The position numbers and the translations under genes are program-made. From positions 3,472,001-3,536,000 of the forward strand of contig NZ_CP173678.1 in NCBI RefSeq assembly GCF_051903925.1: a DNA stretch of 64,000 nt, in the 5' to 3' direction. The notes below the pieces were generated by a model. That model did no database searches. It saw nothing but the letters and a program-made list of their open reading frames with translations, and was not told where the DNA came from. This document shows, piece by piece, positions 44,305-53,538 of this stretch. This stretch comes from G051903925 sp051903925 (GTDB lineage Bacteria > Pseudomonadota > Alphaproteobacteria > Zavarziniales > Zavarziniaceae). The stretch's first letter is position 1. Each line of letters opens with the position of its first letter.

Positions 44305-45741
44305 ATGACCACGCCCGAACCCTTCGAGATGCCGCCCACTCCGCGGCGCCGTCGGCGCTGGCTGGGCAATCTGGTCGCCGTGCTGGCCGTCGGCGTGGTC
44401 ATCGCCTTTGCCTGGGCGCTGGTGGAAAAGCCGTTCGGCCTGTTCGAGACGGGCAGCCCATCCGGCGCTGGCTTCGGCGGCCCGCCGGGCAGCCGACCCG
44501 GCCCCGGTGCGTCCCCCCCGGCGGGCGCTTCGGGCGGCCAGCAACCCGCACGCCCCCCTGGCGAGGCGACAGCCGCGGCCGCCGGTACCCCGGCCCCGCC
44601 CGCTGGCGGGACGGGCGGCCCCATGGGGGGTGCCTTCGGCCGCGGCGGTCAGACGACCGTCGGCGTGGCACCCGTGGCGATCCGCGACGTACCGGTGACG
44701 CTGGAATCCCTGGGCACGGTCACCCCCGCCGCGATGGTCACGGTCACGCCGCAGGTGGGCGGCATGCTGACCGAGATCCGCTTCACGGAAGGCGAGGTCG
44801 TGCAGAAGGGCGAGGTGCTGGCCGTGATCGATCCGCGCCCGTTCGAGATCGCCCTGATGGAGGCGGAAGGCCAGCTGGCGCGTGACCAGGCCCAGCTTGA
44901 GAACGCGCGCGTCACGCTGCAGCGCTACCAGACCCTGATGGACCAGGATTCGATCGCGCGCCAGGACGTGGACACCCAGGCGGCCACGGTGCGCCAGCTC
45001 CAGGGCACCGTGACGGCGGACAAGGCCGCGGTCGCCAGCGCGCAGCTGAACCTGGACTACACCCGGATCAAGGCGCCGGTGACGGGGCGGGTGGGCCTGC
45101 GCGTGATCGACGCCGGCAACTACATTGCGGCGGGAGCCGCGACCGGCGTTGCCGTCATCACCCAGGTCGACCCGATCGACGTGGAGTTCACGGTCCCGCA
45201 GGACCTGGTTCCGGAGATCGAGGCGCGCGTGCGCGGCGGGACGCCCCTGGGGGCGACCGCCCTGGACCGCACCCGCACCCGCGTCCTGGCCGAGGGGACG
45301 TTTTCCACCCTCGACAACCAGGTCAACACGACCACGGGCACGGTGCGGGCCAAGGCACGCTTCGCCAATGGTGACGGCCGCCTGTTTCCCAGCCAGTTCG
45401 TGAACCTCCGCCTGGTGATCAACACCTATGAGCAGGCCCTGGTCGTGCCGTCGGCGGCGGTGCGCCAGTCGAGCCGCGGGCCCTTTGTCTGGCTGCTGGC
45501 GGAGAACCAGACCGTCACCCAGCGCGCGGTCGAAACCGCTGTCGAGGCGGACGGCATGACCGTGGTCACGAGCGGGCTCCAGGCCGGCGATACCGTCGTG
45601 ACCGAGGGTCTGGACCGCCTGACCGAGGGCGCGCGCGTCACGGTGCCCGGCGCCGCCCCGCCGGCCGCGGCGGGCGAGCAGCCGCGCCGGCGCAACCGCG
45701 ACGGCGGCGGCCAGCCGGCCGCGGCGGCGACGCCGAACTGA
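44305..45741 (+). CDS. mdtA: MdtA-type RND periplasmic adaptor subunit
   Basis: A 478-residue membrane-fusion protein linking the inner-membrane pump to the outer-membrane channel. It has an N-terminal transmembrane anchor (about 20-42). A long Gly/Pro/Ala linker (50-110), unusually long for the family, follows. The lipoyl-barrel and hairpin region includes TVTPQVGGMLTEI and the DYTRIKAPVTGRVGL block. The C-terminal tail is low complexity and basic. It leads the operon mdtA-mdtB-mdtC-outer-membrane factor. Confidence 0.93.
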   Translation: MTTPEPFEMPPTPRRRRRWLGNLVAVLAVGVVIAFAWALVEKPFGLFETGSPSGAGFGGPPGSRPGPGASPPAGASGGQQPARPPGEATAAAAGTPAPPAGGTGGPMGGAFGRGGQTTVGVAPVAIRDVPVTLESLGTVTPAAMVTVTPQVGGMLTEIRFTEGEVVQKGEVLAVIDPRPFEIALMEAEGQLARDQAQLENARVTLQRYQTLMDQDSIARQDVDTQAATVRQLQGTVTADKAAVASAQLNLDYTRIKAPVTGRVGLRVIDAGNYIAAGAATGVAVITQVDPIDVEFTVPQDLVPEIEARVRGGTPLGATALDRTRTRVLAEGTFSTLDNQVNTTTGTVRAKARFANGDGRLFPSQFVNLRLVINTYEQALVVPSAAVRQSSRGPFVWLLAENQTVTQRAVETAVEADGMTVVTSGLQAGDTVVTEGLDRLTEGARVTVPGAAPPAAAGEQPRRRNRDGGGQPAAAATPN

Positions 45742-45757
45742 TGGCGCCGGGCGGCCC

Positions 45758-48700
45758 ATGAACCCCTCCAGCCCCTTCATCCTGCGGCCGGTCGCGACGT
45801 CCCTGTTCATGGTGGCGATCGTACTGGCGGGCATTGTCGGGTTCCGGCTGCTGCCCCTGGCCGCCCTGCCCCAGGTCGACTACCCCACGATCCAGGTCCG
45901 CACGCTTTATCCAGGCGCCAGCCCGGACGTCATGGCGCAGACCGTCACGGCGCCGCTGGAACGCCAGTTCGGCCAGATGCCGGGCCTGGCGCGGATGAGT
46001 TCGGTCTCGTCGGCCGGCGCCTCGGTCGTCACGCTCCAGTTCAACCTGGGGCTGGAACTCGACTCGGCCGAGCAGGAGGTGCAGGCGGCGATCAACGCGG
46101 CCAATGCCATGCTGCCGGCAGACCTGCCCGCGCCGCCCGTCTATTCCAAGGTCAACCCGGCTGACGCGCCGATCCTGACCCTGGCCGTCACCTCGGACAC
46201 GCTGCCGCTCACCGAGGTGCAGAACCTGGTCGATACCCGTCTGGCACAGAAGATCAGCCAGGTCTCGGGCGTTGGCCTGGTCTCGCTCAGCGGCGGCCAG
46301 CGGCCGGCCATCCGCATCCAGGCCGACACCCAGGCGCTCGCCTCCTATGGCCTGTCCCTGTCCACGCTGCAGACGGCCATCGCCGCCGCCAATGCCAACA
46401 GCGCCAAGGGCTCGTTCGACGGCCCCTCGCGCTCGTACAGCATCAATTCGAACGACCAGCTGCTGACGGTCGAGGACTATGCCGACCTGGTCGTGACCTA
46501 TGCCGATGGCGCACCCGTGCGCATCCGCGACGTCGCGCGCGTGGTGTCCAGCGCAGAGAACGTGAAGCTGGGCGCATGGTCGGGGCTGAAGCCGGCGATC
46601 ATCGTCAACGTCCAGCGCCAGCCGGGCGCCAACGTGATCCAGACGGTCGATTCGATCCGCGCCCGCCTGCCCGACCTGACGGAAAGCCTGCCAGCCGGGC
46701 TGGACGTCCAGGTGCTGTCCGACCGCACGACCAACATCCGCGCGTCCGTCGAGCACGTGCAGATGGAGCTGGCGCTGGCCATCGTGCTGGTCGTCCTGGT
46801 GATCTTCTTCTTCCTGCACAGCCTGCGCGCAACGCTCATCGCCAGCCTGGCGGTGCCGATCTCGCTGATCGGGACGTGCGGCGTCACCTATCTGCTCGGC
46901 TACAGCCTCAACAACCTGTCGCTTATGGCGATGACGATCGCCACCGGCTTCGTCGTCGACGATGCGATCGTGATGATCGAGAACATCACCCGTCACCTGG
47001 AGCGGGGGGCAAAGCCGTTCCAGGCGGCGCTGAACGGCAGCCGGGAGATCGGCTTCACCATCGTCTCGCTCACCATCTCGCTGATCGCGGTGCTGATCCC
47101 CCTCCTCTTCATGGAGGATGTGGTGGGCCGCCTGTTCCGCGAGTTCGCGGTGACCCTGGCCATCACCATCCTGATATCTGCCGTTGTGTCGCTGACGCTG
47201 ACGCCGATGCTGTCGGCGCGCTGGCTGCACTCCAATCCGGATGCCGAACTGGGCCGCGTCGGGCGCGGGGCGCACCGGCTGTTCACCTGGGTGGAGGGGC
47301 ACTATGCCGGCGCGCTGCGCGTCGTCCTGCGGCACCAGGGCCTGACCCTGCTGTTCGTCGCCTTCACCATCGCGGCGACGGTCGCGATCGTCATCGCGAT
47401 TCCCAAGGGGTTGTTCCCGGTCCAGGACACCGGGCAGATCAAGGCCGTGACCCAGGCCGAGCGCTCCGTCTCGTTCGAGCGCATGGCCGAGCTGCAGCAG
47501 CAGGCCGCGGCCCGCATCCTGGAGGACCCGGACGTCGAAAGCCTGAGCTCGTTCATCGGCGTCGACGGCGCCAACAACACGATGCTCAACACCGGCCAGA
47601 TGCTGGTGAACCTGAAGGACGCCCGCAGCACGTCCGACCAGCAGGAGATCATGGCCCGGCTGCGCCAGCGCGTGGCCAGCGTGCCCGGCATGACTGTCTA
47701 TTTCCAGCCGACCCAGGACCTGACGATCGACGCGGAATCGGGACCGACGCTCTATCGCCTGTCGCTGGAGGGCGTGGACACCCCGACCGTCACCGCCTGG
47801 ACCCGGCGCCTGGCCCAGGCGATGGCGCAGCGCCCGGAACTGGCCAACGTCCAGACCGACGCGGGGGCGGAGGGGCCCGCCGCCTTCGTCCAGCTGGACC
47901 GCGACACGGCGGCCCGCCTGGCGATCACCGCCGCCAATGTCGACGATGCCCTGTACAGCGCGTTCGGCCAGCGCATCGTCTCCACCATCTTCACGCAGAC
48001 CAACCAGTACCGGGTGATCCTGGAGGCGCGGCCCGACCTGTTGACCGATCCCGCCTCGCTGGGCCTGCTGCACCTGCAGACCAGCGGCGGGCCGACGCCG
48101 CTTTCAACCATCGCCACGATCAGCGAGCGGACCGCACCGCTGCAGGTCACGCATGTCGAGCAGTTCCCGGCCGCCACGATCGGCTTTGACACGGCACCCG
48201 GCGTATCGTTGGGGCACGCGGTCGACGCGATCCGCGCGACGATGGCCGAGATCGCCCTGCCGGTCGGCATCACGCGCACCTTCCTGGGCTCGGCCGGCGC
48301 CTATGAGTCCTCGCTCAGCAGCCAGTTCTGGCTGGTCCTGGCGGCGATCGTCTGCGTCTACATCGTGCTGGGCGTGCTCTACGAGAGCTACATCCACCCG
48401 CTGACGATCCTGTCCACCCTGCCCTCGGCCGCGGTGGGGGCCCTGGCGGCGCTGTACTTCACAGGCAGCGACCTGGGGGTGATCGCGATCATCGGCATCA
48501 TCCTGCTGATCGGCATCGTGAAGAAGAACGCGATCATGATGATCGACTTCGCGATCGAGGCGGAGCGTGGCCAGGGCAAGGCCCCGCCGGAGGCGATCTT
48601 TCAGGCGGCGGTGCTGCGCTTCCGGCCGATCCTGATGACGACGCTGGCCGCCCTGTTCGCCGCGGTGCCTCTGATGGCCGGACTGGGCAAGGGGGCGGAG

Positions 48701-48868
48701 CTGCGCCAGCCGCTGGGGGTTGCGATCTTTGGCGGCCTGCTGATGAGCCAGCTGCTGACCATGTTCACCACGCCGGTGATCTACCTGGCCTTCGACCGCC
48801 TGGCCCGGCGCGTCCGGCGGCGCGCCCCCACGGCGTCCGAGGCGGCCGCGCCGGGACCCGCCGAATGA
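45758..48868 (+). CDS. mdtB: MdtB-type RND efflux transporter subunit
   Basis: A 1036-residue inner-membrane proton/drug antiporter of the AcrB superfamily, with 12 transmembrane helices and two large periplasmic loops. GFVVDDAIVMIENITRH in TM4 provides the proton-relay Asp pair, and GIVKKNAIMMIDFAIEAE lies in TM10. FIRRPV-like FILRPVATSLFMVAIVLAGIVGF opens the first helix. The pairing with a second, different RND subunit (mdtC) argues for a hetero-trimeric MdtBC pump. Confidence 0.93.
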   Translation: MNPSSPFILRPVATSLFMVAIVLAGIVGFRLLPLAALPQVDYPTIQVRTLYPGASPDVMAQTVTAPLERQFGQMPGLARMSSVSSAGASVVTLQFNLGLELDSAEQEVQAAINAANAMLPADLPAPPVYSKVNPADAPILTLAVTSDTLPLTEVQNLVDTRLAQKISQVSGVGLVSLSGGQRPAIRIQADTQALASYGLSLSTLQTAIAAANANSAKGSFDGPSRSYSINSNDQLLTVEDYADLVVTYADGAPVRIRDVARVVSSAENVKLGAWSGLKPAIIVNVQRQPGANVIQTVDSIRARLPDLTESLPAGLDVQVLSDRTTNIRASVEHVQMELALAIVLVVLVIFFFLHSLRATLIASLAVPISLIGTCGVTYLLGYSLNNLSLMAMTIATGFVVDDAIVMIENITRHLERGAKPFQAALNGSREIGFTIVSLTISLIAVLIPLLFMEDVVGRLFREFAVTLAITILISAVVSLTLTPMLSARWLHSNPDAELGRVGRGAHRLFTWVEGHYAGALRVVLRHQGLTLLFVAFTIAATVAIVIAIPKGLFPVQDTGQIKAVTQAERSVSFERMAELQQQAAARILEDPDVESLSSFIGVDGANNTMLNTGQMLVNLKDARSTSDQQEIMARLRQRVASVPGMTVYFQPTQDLTIDAESGPTLYRLSLEGVDTPTVTAWTRRLAQAMAQRPELANVQTDAGAEGPAAFVQLDRDTAARLAITAANVDDALYSAFGQRIVSTIFTQTNQYRVILEARPDLLTDPASLGLLHLQTSGGPTPLSTIATISERTAPLQVTHVEQFPAATIGFDTAPGVSLGHAVDAIRATMAEIALPVGITRTFLGSAGAYESSLSSQFWLVLAAIVCVYIVLGVLYESYIHPLTILSTLPSAAVGALAALYFTGSDLGVIAIIGIILLIGIVKKNAIMMIDFAIEAERGQGKAPPEAIFQAAVLRFRPILMTTLAALFAAVPLMAGLGKGAELRQPLGVAIFGGLLMSQLLTMFTTPVIYLAFDRLARRVRRRAPTASEAAAPGPAE

Positions 48869-51800
48869 GCCTGTCGGCCCCCTTCATCCGGCGTCCGGTC
48901 GGCACTGTCCTGCTGTCGCTGGGGCTGGCCATCGCCGGGATCGCCGCCCTGATGGTGCTGCCGATCGCCCCCCTGCCCCAGGTCGACTACCCCACCATCA
49001 ACGTCTCCGCCAGCCTGGCCGGTGCCAGTCCGGAAACGATGGCGACCAGCATCGCAACCCCGTTGGAGCGCCGCCTGGGCATCATCCCTGGCGTCACCGA
49101 GATGACGTCGACCAGCAGCACCGGCTCAACCCGCATCACGCTGCAGTTCGAGCTGGACCGCGACATCGACGGCGCCGCGCGCGAGGTCCAGGGCGCCATC
49201 AACGCCGCCCGTGTCGACCTGCCGGCGACGCTGCGCAGCAATCCGACCTATCGCAAGTCGAATCCCGCGGGATCGCCCGCCATGGTGCTGGCGCTGACTT
49301 CGCCCAATCGCAACCTGGCCGAGATCTACGAGTTCGTCAGCAATGTCGTGACCCAGCGCATCGCCCAGGTGGAAGGCGTGGGCGAGGTCGACATCGGCGG
49401 CGGCTCCCTGCCCGCGGTGCGCATCCAGTTGGACCCGTTCTCGGTCAACAAGTACGGCGTGGCGCTGGAGGACGTGCGCGCGGCACTCCAGGCGGCGAAC
49501 GCGCACCGCCCGCGCGGCGCGCTGGAGGGTGACGGCCGGCGCTACCAGATCTACACCACCGGCAGCGGCGGTCGCCGCGCCGCCGACTATCACGACCTGA
49601 TCGTCGCCTGGCGCGACGGCGCGCCGATCCGCCTGGCCGACATCGCGACGGTCGTCGACAGCATGGAGGACACGCGCGCCATTGGCCTGTTCAACGGCCA
49701 GCCGGCGATCATCGTGCTGATCCGGCTGCAGGCCAACGCCAACGTGATCCAGACGGTCGACACGGTGCGCGCCATCCTGCCGGAGGTCGAGGCGTCGCTG
49801 CCTTCGGACGTGTCGATCCAGGTCGCCTCCGACCGCACCAACTCGATCCGCGCCAGCCTGCACGAGATCGAGCTGACGCTGGTCATCGCGATCGTCCTGG
49901 TGGTGCTGGTCGTGGGCGCATTCCTGCGCGACCTGCGCGCGACCATGATCCCGGCCATCGCCACGGTGCTGTCGCTGCTGGGCACGTTCGGGGTGATGTA
50001 CCTGCTGGGCTTCAGCCTCAACAACCTGTCGCTGATGGCGATCACCATCGCCACGGGCTTCGTCGTCGACGACGCCGTGATCGTGCTGGAGAACACGACC
50101 CGCCATATCGAGGCGGGGCGCGACCGCCTGAGCGCTGCCCTGGCCGGCGCTGCCGAGGTCAGCTTCACCGTCCTGTCGATGAGCGTGTCGCTGGTCGCCG
50201 TGTTCATTCCCCTGCTGTTCATGGGGGGACAGGTCGGCCGCCTGTTCCACGAGTTCGCGGTGACGCTGTCGGTCGCGGTCCTGATCTCGCTCGTGATCTC
50301 GCTGACGACGACGCCGATGCTGTGCGCCACGCTGCTGCGCCGCGACGCCCACCTGCGCAAGCCCGGCCTGGTCGCCCGGCTGTTCGAGCGGGGCTACGCC
50401 GCGCTGGAGCGGACCTTCGCGCGCAGCCTGGACTGGGCATTGGTGTCCAAGCCGCTGGTCGTGCTGATCCTGCTGGTCGCCATGGGCCTGAGCTGGTGGC
50501 TCTATACCGTGGTGCCCAAGGGCTTCTTTCCGCGCCAGGACAGCAGCCAGCTGATGGCCGGCATCCGCGCCGACCAGAGCATCTCGTTCCAGGCCATGTC
50601 CGAGAAGCTGCGCACCGTGATCGACATCATCCGCAAGGACCAAAGCGTGCGCACGGTCGTCGGTTTCACGGGCGGCGGGCGGGCCGGCGGCGGCTTCATG
50701 TTCGTCGACCTGAAACCGCTAGCCGAGCGGGGCGAGAGCGGGCAGGCCGTCATCGCGCGCCTGCGGCCGCAGCTGTCCCAGGTGCCGGGGATCAGCATCT
50801 TCCTCAATCCGGTGCAGGACCTGCGCATGGGCGGGCGGATGTCGAGCTCCACCTACCAGTACACGCTCGAGGGCGACGACGCGGGCGAGCTGCGCACCTG
50901 GGCGACCCGCCTGGCCGAGGAACTGAAGGGCAGCACCCTGCTGACGGACATCGACACCGACCAGGAAGACAATGGCGCGGAGACGATGGTGACCGTCGAC
51001 CGCGACAGCGCGGCCCGCATGGGCATTTCGGCCCGCGACGTCAACAACGCGCTCTACAATGCCTTTGGCCAGCGCCAGGTCGCCACGATCTATGACGACA
51101 TCAACCAGTATTCGATCGTCATGGAATGGGCGCCGCCCTTCGTGCAGGGGCCGGAGGCCCTGGCCGACGTCCAGGTGCCGGTACGCATCGCCGGGGCTGC
51201 GGCGCGGGCCGCCGGCAACGTGATCGACCCCGGTGCGCGCGACCAGGCCAGCGGCCAAGCCCTGAGCACGTCAGACCGCGCCATGGTGCCCCTGCCCGTG
51301 ATCGCCAGCTTCAGCCAGCGCGCGACGGCGACCAGCGTGAACCACCAGAACCTGTCCCTGGCGACCACCATCTCGTTCAACCTGCCCGACGGCGTTGCCC
51401 TGAGCCAGGCCCAGGCCGAGATCCGCGCGGCCGAGGCGCGGATCGCCATGCCGACCAGCGTCCGGGGCAGCTTCCAGGGGACGGCGCGCAATTTCGACGC
51501 GACCCAGAACCAGCAGCCGATCCTGATCGCGGCGGCCATCATCGCGATCTATCTCGTCCTGGGCGTGCTCTACGAAAGCACGATCCACCCGATCACCGTG
51601 CTGTCCACCCTGCCGGCAGCGGGCGTGGGTGCCGTGATGGCGCTGATGGCGTTCGGCCTGGATTTCTCGCTGATCGCGCTGATCGGCGTGTTCCTGCTGC
51701 TGGGCATCGTGAAAAAGAACGCGATCCTGATCATCGACTTCGCGATCGAGGCGCAGCGCACCCGTGGCCTGTCGGCGACCGATGCCGTGCGCGAGGCCAG

Positions 51801-52047
51801 CCTGAAGCGGTTCCGGCCGATCCTGATGACCACGCTGGCCGCGGGCCTGGGTGCGCTGCCCCTGGCCATCGGCTTTGGCGAAGGGTTCGAACTGCGCCAG
51901 CCCCTGGGCATCGCCATCATCGGCGGCCTGATCGCCAGCCAGGTCCTGACCCTGATCACCACGCCCGTCGTCTATGTCTACATGGACCGGCTGCGTCGCC
52001 GCCCGCGTGCCAGCGGCGGCCAGGCGCACCCATCGCCAGCGGAATGA
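48865..52047 (+). CDS. mdtC: MdtC-type RND efflux transporter subunit
   Basis: A 1060-residue paralogue of the preceding subunit. It has the same FIRRPVGTVLLSLG opening, GFVVDDAVIVLENTTRH in TM4 and GIVKKNAILIIDFAIEAQ in TM10, so both proteins keep the proton-relay Asp residues. It overlaps mdtB by 4 bp and the outer-membrane factor gene by 4 bp. An insert around residue 770-800 (AARAAGNVIDPGARDQ region) is longer than in MdtB. Substrates cannot be predicted. Confidence 0.93.
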   Translation: MSLSAPFIRRPVGTVLLSLGLAIAGIAALMVLPIAPLPQVDYPTINVSASLAGASPETMATSIATPLERRLGIIPGVTEMTSTSSTGSTRITLQFELDRDIDGAAREVQGAINAARVDLPATLRSNPTYRKSNPAGSPAMVLALTSPNRNLAEIYEFVSNVVTQRIAQVEGVGEVDIGGGSLPAVRIQLDPFSVNKYGVALEDVRAALQAANAHRPRGALEGDGRRYQIYTTGSGGRRAADYHDLIVAWRDGAPIRLADIATVVDSMEDTRAIGLFNGQPAIIVLIRLQANANVIQTVDTVRAILPEVEASLPSDVSIQVASDRTNSIRASLHEIELTLVIAIVLVVLVVGAFLRDLRATMIPAIATVLSLLGTFGVMYLLGFSLNNLSLMAITIATGFVVDDAVIVLENTTRHIEAGRDRLSAALAGAAEVSFTVLSMSVSLVAVFIPLLFMGGQVGRLFHEFAVTLSVAVLISLVISLTTTPMLCATLLRRDAHLRKPGLVARLFERGYAALERTFARSLDWALVSKPLVVLILLVAMGLSWWLYTVVPKGFFPRQDSSQLMAGIRADQSISFQAMSEKLRTVIDIIRKDQSVRTVVGFTGGGRAGGGFMFVDLKPLAERGESGQAVIARLRPQLSQVPGISIFLNPVQDLRMGGRMSSSTYQYTLEGDDAGELRTWATRLAEELKGSTLLTDIDTDQEDNGAETMVTVDRDSAARMGISARDVNNALYNAFGQRQVATIYDDINQYSIVMEWAPPFVQGPEALADVQVPVRIAGAAARAAGNVIDPGARDQASGQALSTSDRAMVPLPVIASFSQRATATSVNHQNLSLATTISFNLPDGVALSQAQAEIRAAEARIAMPTSVRGSFQGTARNFDATQNQQPILIAAAIIAIYLVLGVLYESTIHPITVLSTLPAAGVGAVMALMAFGLDFSLIALIGVFLLLGIVKKNAILIIDFAIEAQRTRGLSATDAVREASLKRFRPILMTTLAAGLGALPLAIGFGEGFELRQPLGIAIIGGLIASQVLTLITTPVVYVYMDRLRRRPRASGGQAHPSPAE

Positions 52048-53480
52048 GCCCCTTGCCCCCTGCACGCCTGTTTCCTCTCCTGGTCCTTGTCCTGGCCCTG
52101 CCCGGTTGCATCGTGGGCCCGGACTATGAGCGCCCCGCGGCGCCGCATGCCGACCAGTTCAAGGCCGTCCAGGGGTGGGAGGCAGCCGTCCCCGGCGACA
52201 TGCTGGCCAAGGGCGACTGGTGGACCCTGTTCGGTGATCCCGACCTCGACGCCCTGGTGGTACGGGTCGCCATCTCGAACCAGAACGTCGCCGCCGCCGC
52301 CGCCAGCTATGCGCAAGCGCGGGCGATCGTGCGGCAGCAGCGATCCAGCCTGTTCCCCGTCGTCGACATCGGGGCCGGTGGCAGCCGCAGCGGCGGCGGC
52401 TCGGCCACGTCGGAGCGGTCGAGCTATCAGGCCAGCATCGGTGCATCGTGGGAGCCGGACCTGTGGGGCCGCCTGTCGCGGGGGGTGGAAGGCAGCCTCG
52501 CCAGTGCCCAGGCCAGCGCCGCCGACCTGGAGGCGGCCAGGCTCTCGGCCCGGGGCGAGGTGGCGATCAATTATTTCACCCTGCGCGAGACGGATGCCGA
52601 GATCGGCCTGCTGGACCAGACGATCGAGGCCTATGAGGAATCGCTGCGCATCACGCGCAACCGCTACGAGGCAGGCATCGCCCCACGGGTCGACGTGCTG
52701 CAGGCCGAAACCCAGCTGGCGACCACGCGCTCCGGCCGTGCCGGACTGATCCAGCAGCGCCAGGTGGCGGAGAACGCGATCGCCGTCCTGCTGGGCACGG
52801 CGCCCAGCACCTTCCGCATTGCGCGCAGGGACTGGACCCCGGTCGTGCCCCCGGTGCCCGTGGGCGTGCCGTCGACCCTGTTGCTGCGCCGGCCCGACAT
52901 CGCCGCGGCCGAGCGGCGCGTGGCGGCGGCCAATGCCGGCATCGGGGTTGCGGAGAGCGCGTTCTATCCAAGCCTGGTGCTGAGCGGCGATGCCGGGTCC
53001 GCCGCGTCGTCGCTCGCCGACCTGTTCACGGCATCGGCCAGCGTTTGGTCGCTGGGCCTGTCGGCGGCGACGACCCTGATCGACTTCGGCGCACGGGAGG
53101 CGCAGGTGGAGCAGGCGCGGGCCGGCTACTACCTGACCGTGGCCCAGTATCGCCAGACGGTGCTGACCGCGTTGCAGGACGTGGAGAACCAGCTTGTCGC
53201 CGCGCGCGCCCTGGCCCGGCAGGAGGAGCTGCTGCGCCAGGCCTCCACCGCAGCGGACGAGGTGGAGCGCATGCAGATGAACCAGTACCGCGCGGGCCTG
53301 ATTCCCTATACCGACGTGGTCCAGGCCCAGGCCTCGGCGCTGAGCGCGCGGCGCTCGCTGATCCAGGCGTCGGTGTCGCGCCAGAATACGGCCGTCGCCC
53401 TGATCCAGGCCCTGGGCGGTGGCTGGGACGCCGGTGCGCTCGACGCCCTGGAGCCGGCCATGGCGGAGCCAGCGTCCTGA
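52044..53480 (+). CDS. Outer-membrane efflux channel lipoprotein (NodT/TolC family)
   Basis: A 478-residue outer-membrane factor. The signal peptide ends in the lipobox ALPGC (Cys22), followed by IVGPDYERP, the typical NodT start. The two repeated helical-hairpin halves are visible (AARLSARGEVAINYFTLRETDAEI and VEQARAGYYLTVAQYRQTVLTALQDVE). It starts inside the mdtC stop, so the operon encodes a full tripartite pump with a dedicated exit duct. The DUF2339 gene begins 58 bp later. Confidence 0.92.
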   Translation: MSPLPPARLFPLLVLVLALPGCIVGPDYERPAAPHADQFKAVQGWEAAVPGDMLAKGDWWTLFGDPDLDALVVRVAISNQNVAAAAASYAQARAIVRQQRSSLFPVVDIGAGGSRSGGGSATSERSSYQASIGASWEPDLWGRLSRGVEGSLASAQASAADLEAARLSARGEVAINYFTLRETDAEIGLLDQTIEAYEESLRITRNRYEAGIAPRVDVLQAETQLATTRSGRAGLIQQRQVAENAIAVLLGTAPSTFRIARRDWTPVVPPVPVGVPSTLLLRRPDIAAAERRVAAANAGIGVAESAFYPSLVLSGDAGSAASSLADLFTASASVWSLGLSAATTLIDFGAREAQVEQARAGYYLTVAQYRQTVLTALQDVENQLVAARALARQEELLRQASTAADEVERMQMNQYRAGLIPYTDVVQAQASALSARRSLIQASVSRQNTAVALIQALGGGWDAGALDALEPAMAEPAS

Positions 53481-53538
53481 TTGCAACGCCTGCCGTCCCG
53501 GCCTAGGAATCAGGGGTCGCACCCCGGACGTGGCAGGA

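Noticed and set aside
45638..48073. An 811-codon minus-strand frame opposite mdtB
   Set aside because: The opposite strand encodes a clear RND transporter with all motifs; the antisense product is Gln/Arg/Asp-rich without any domain.
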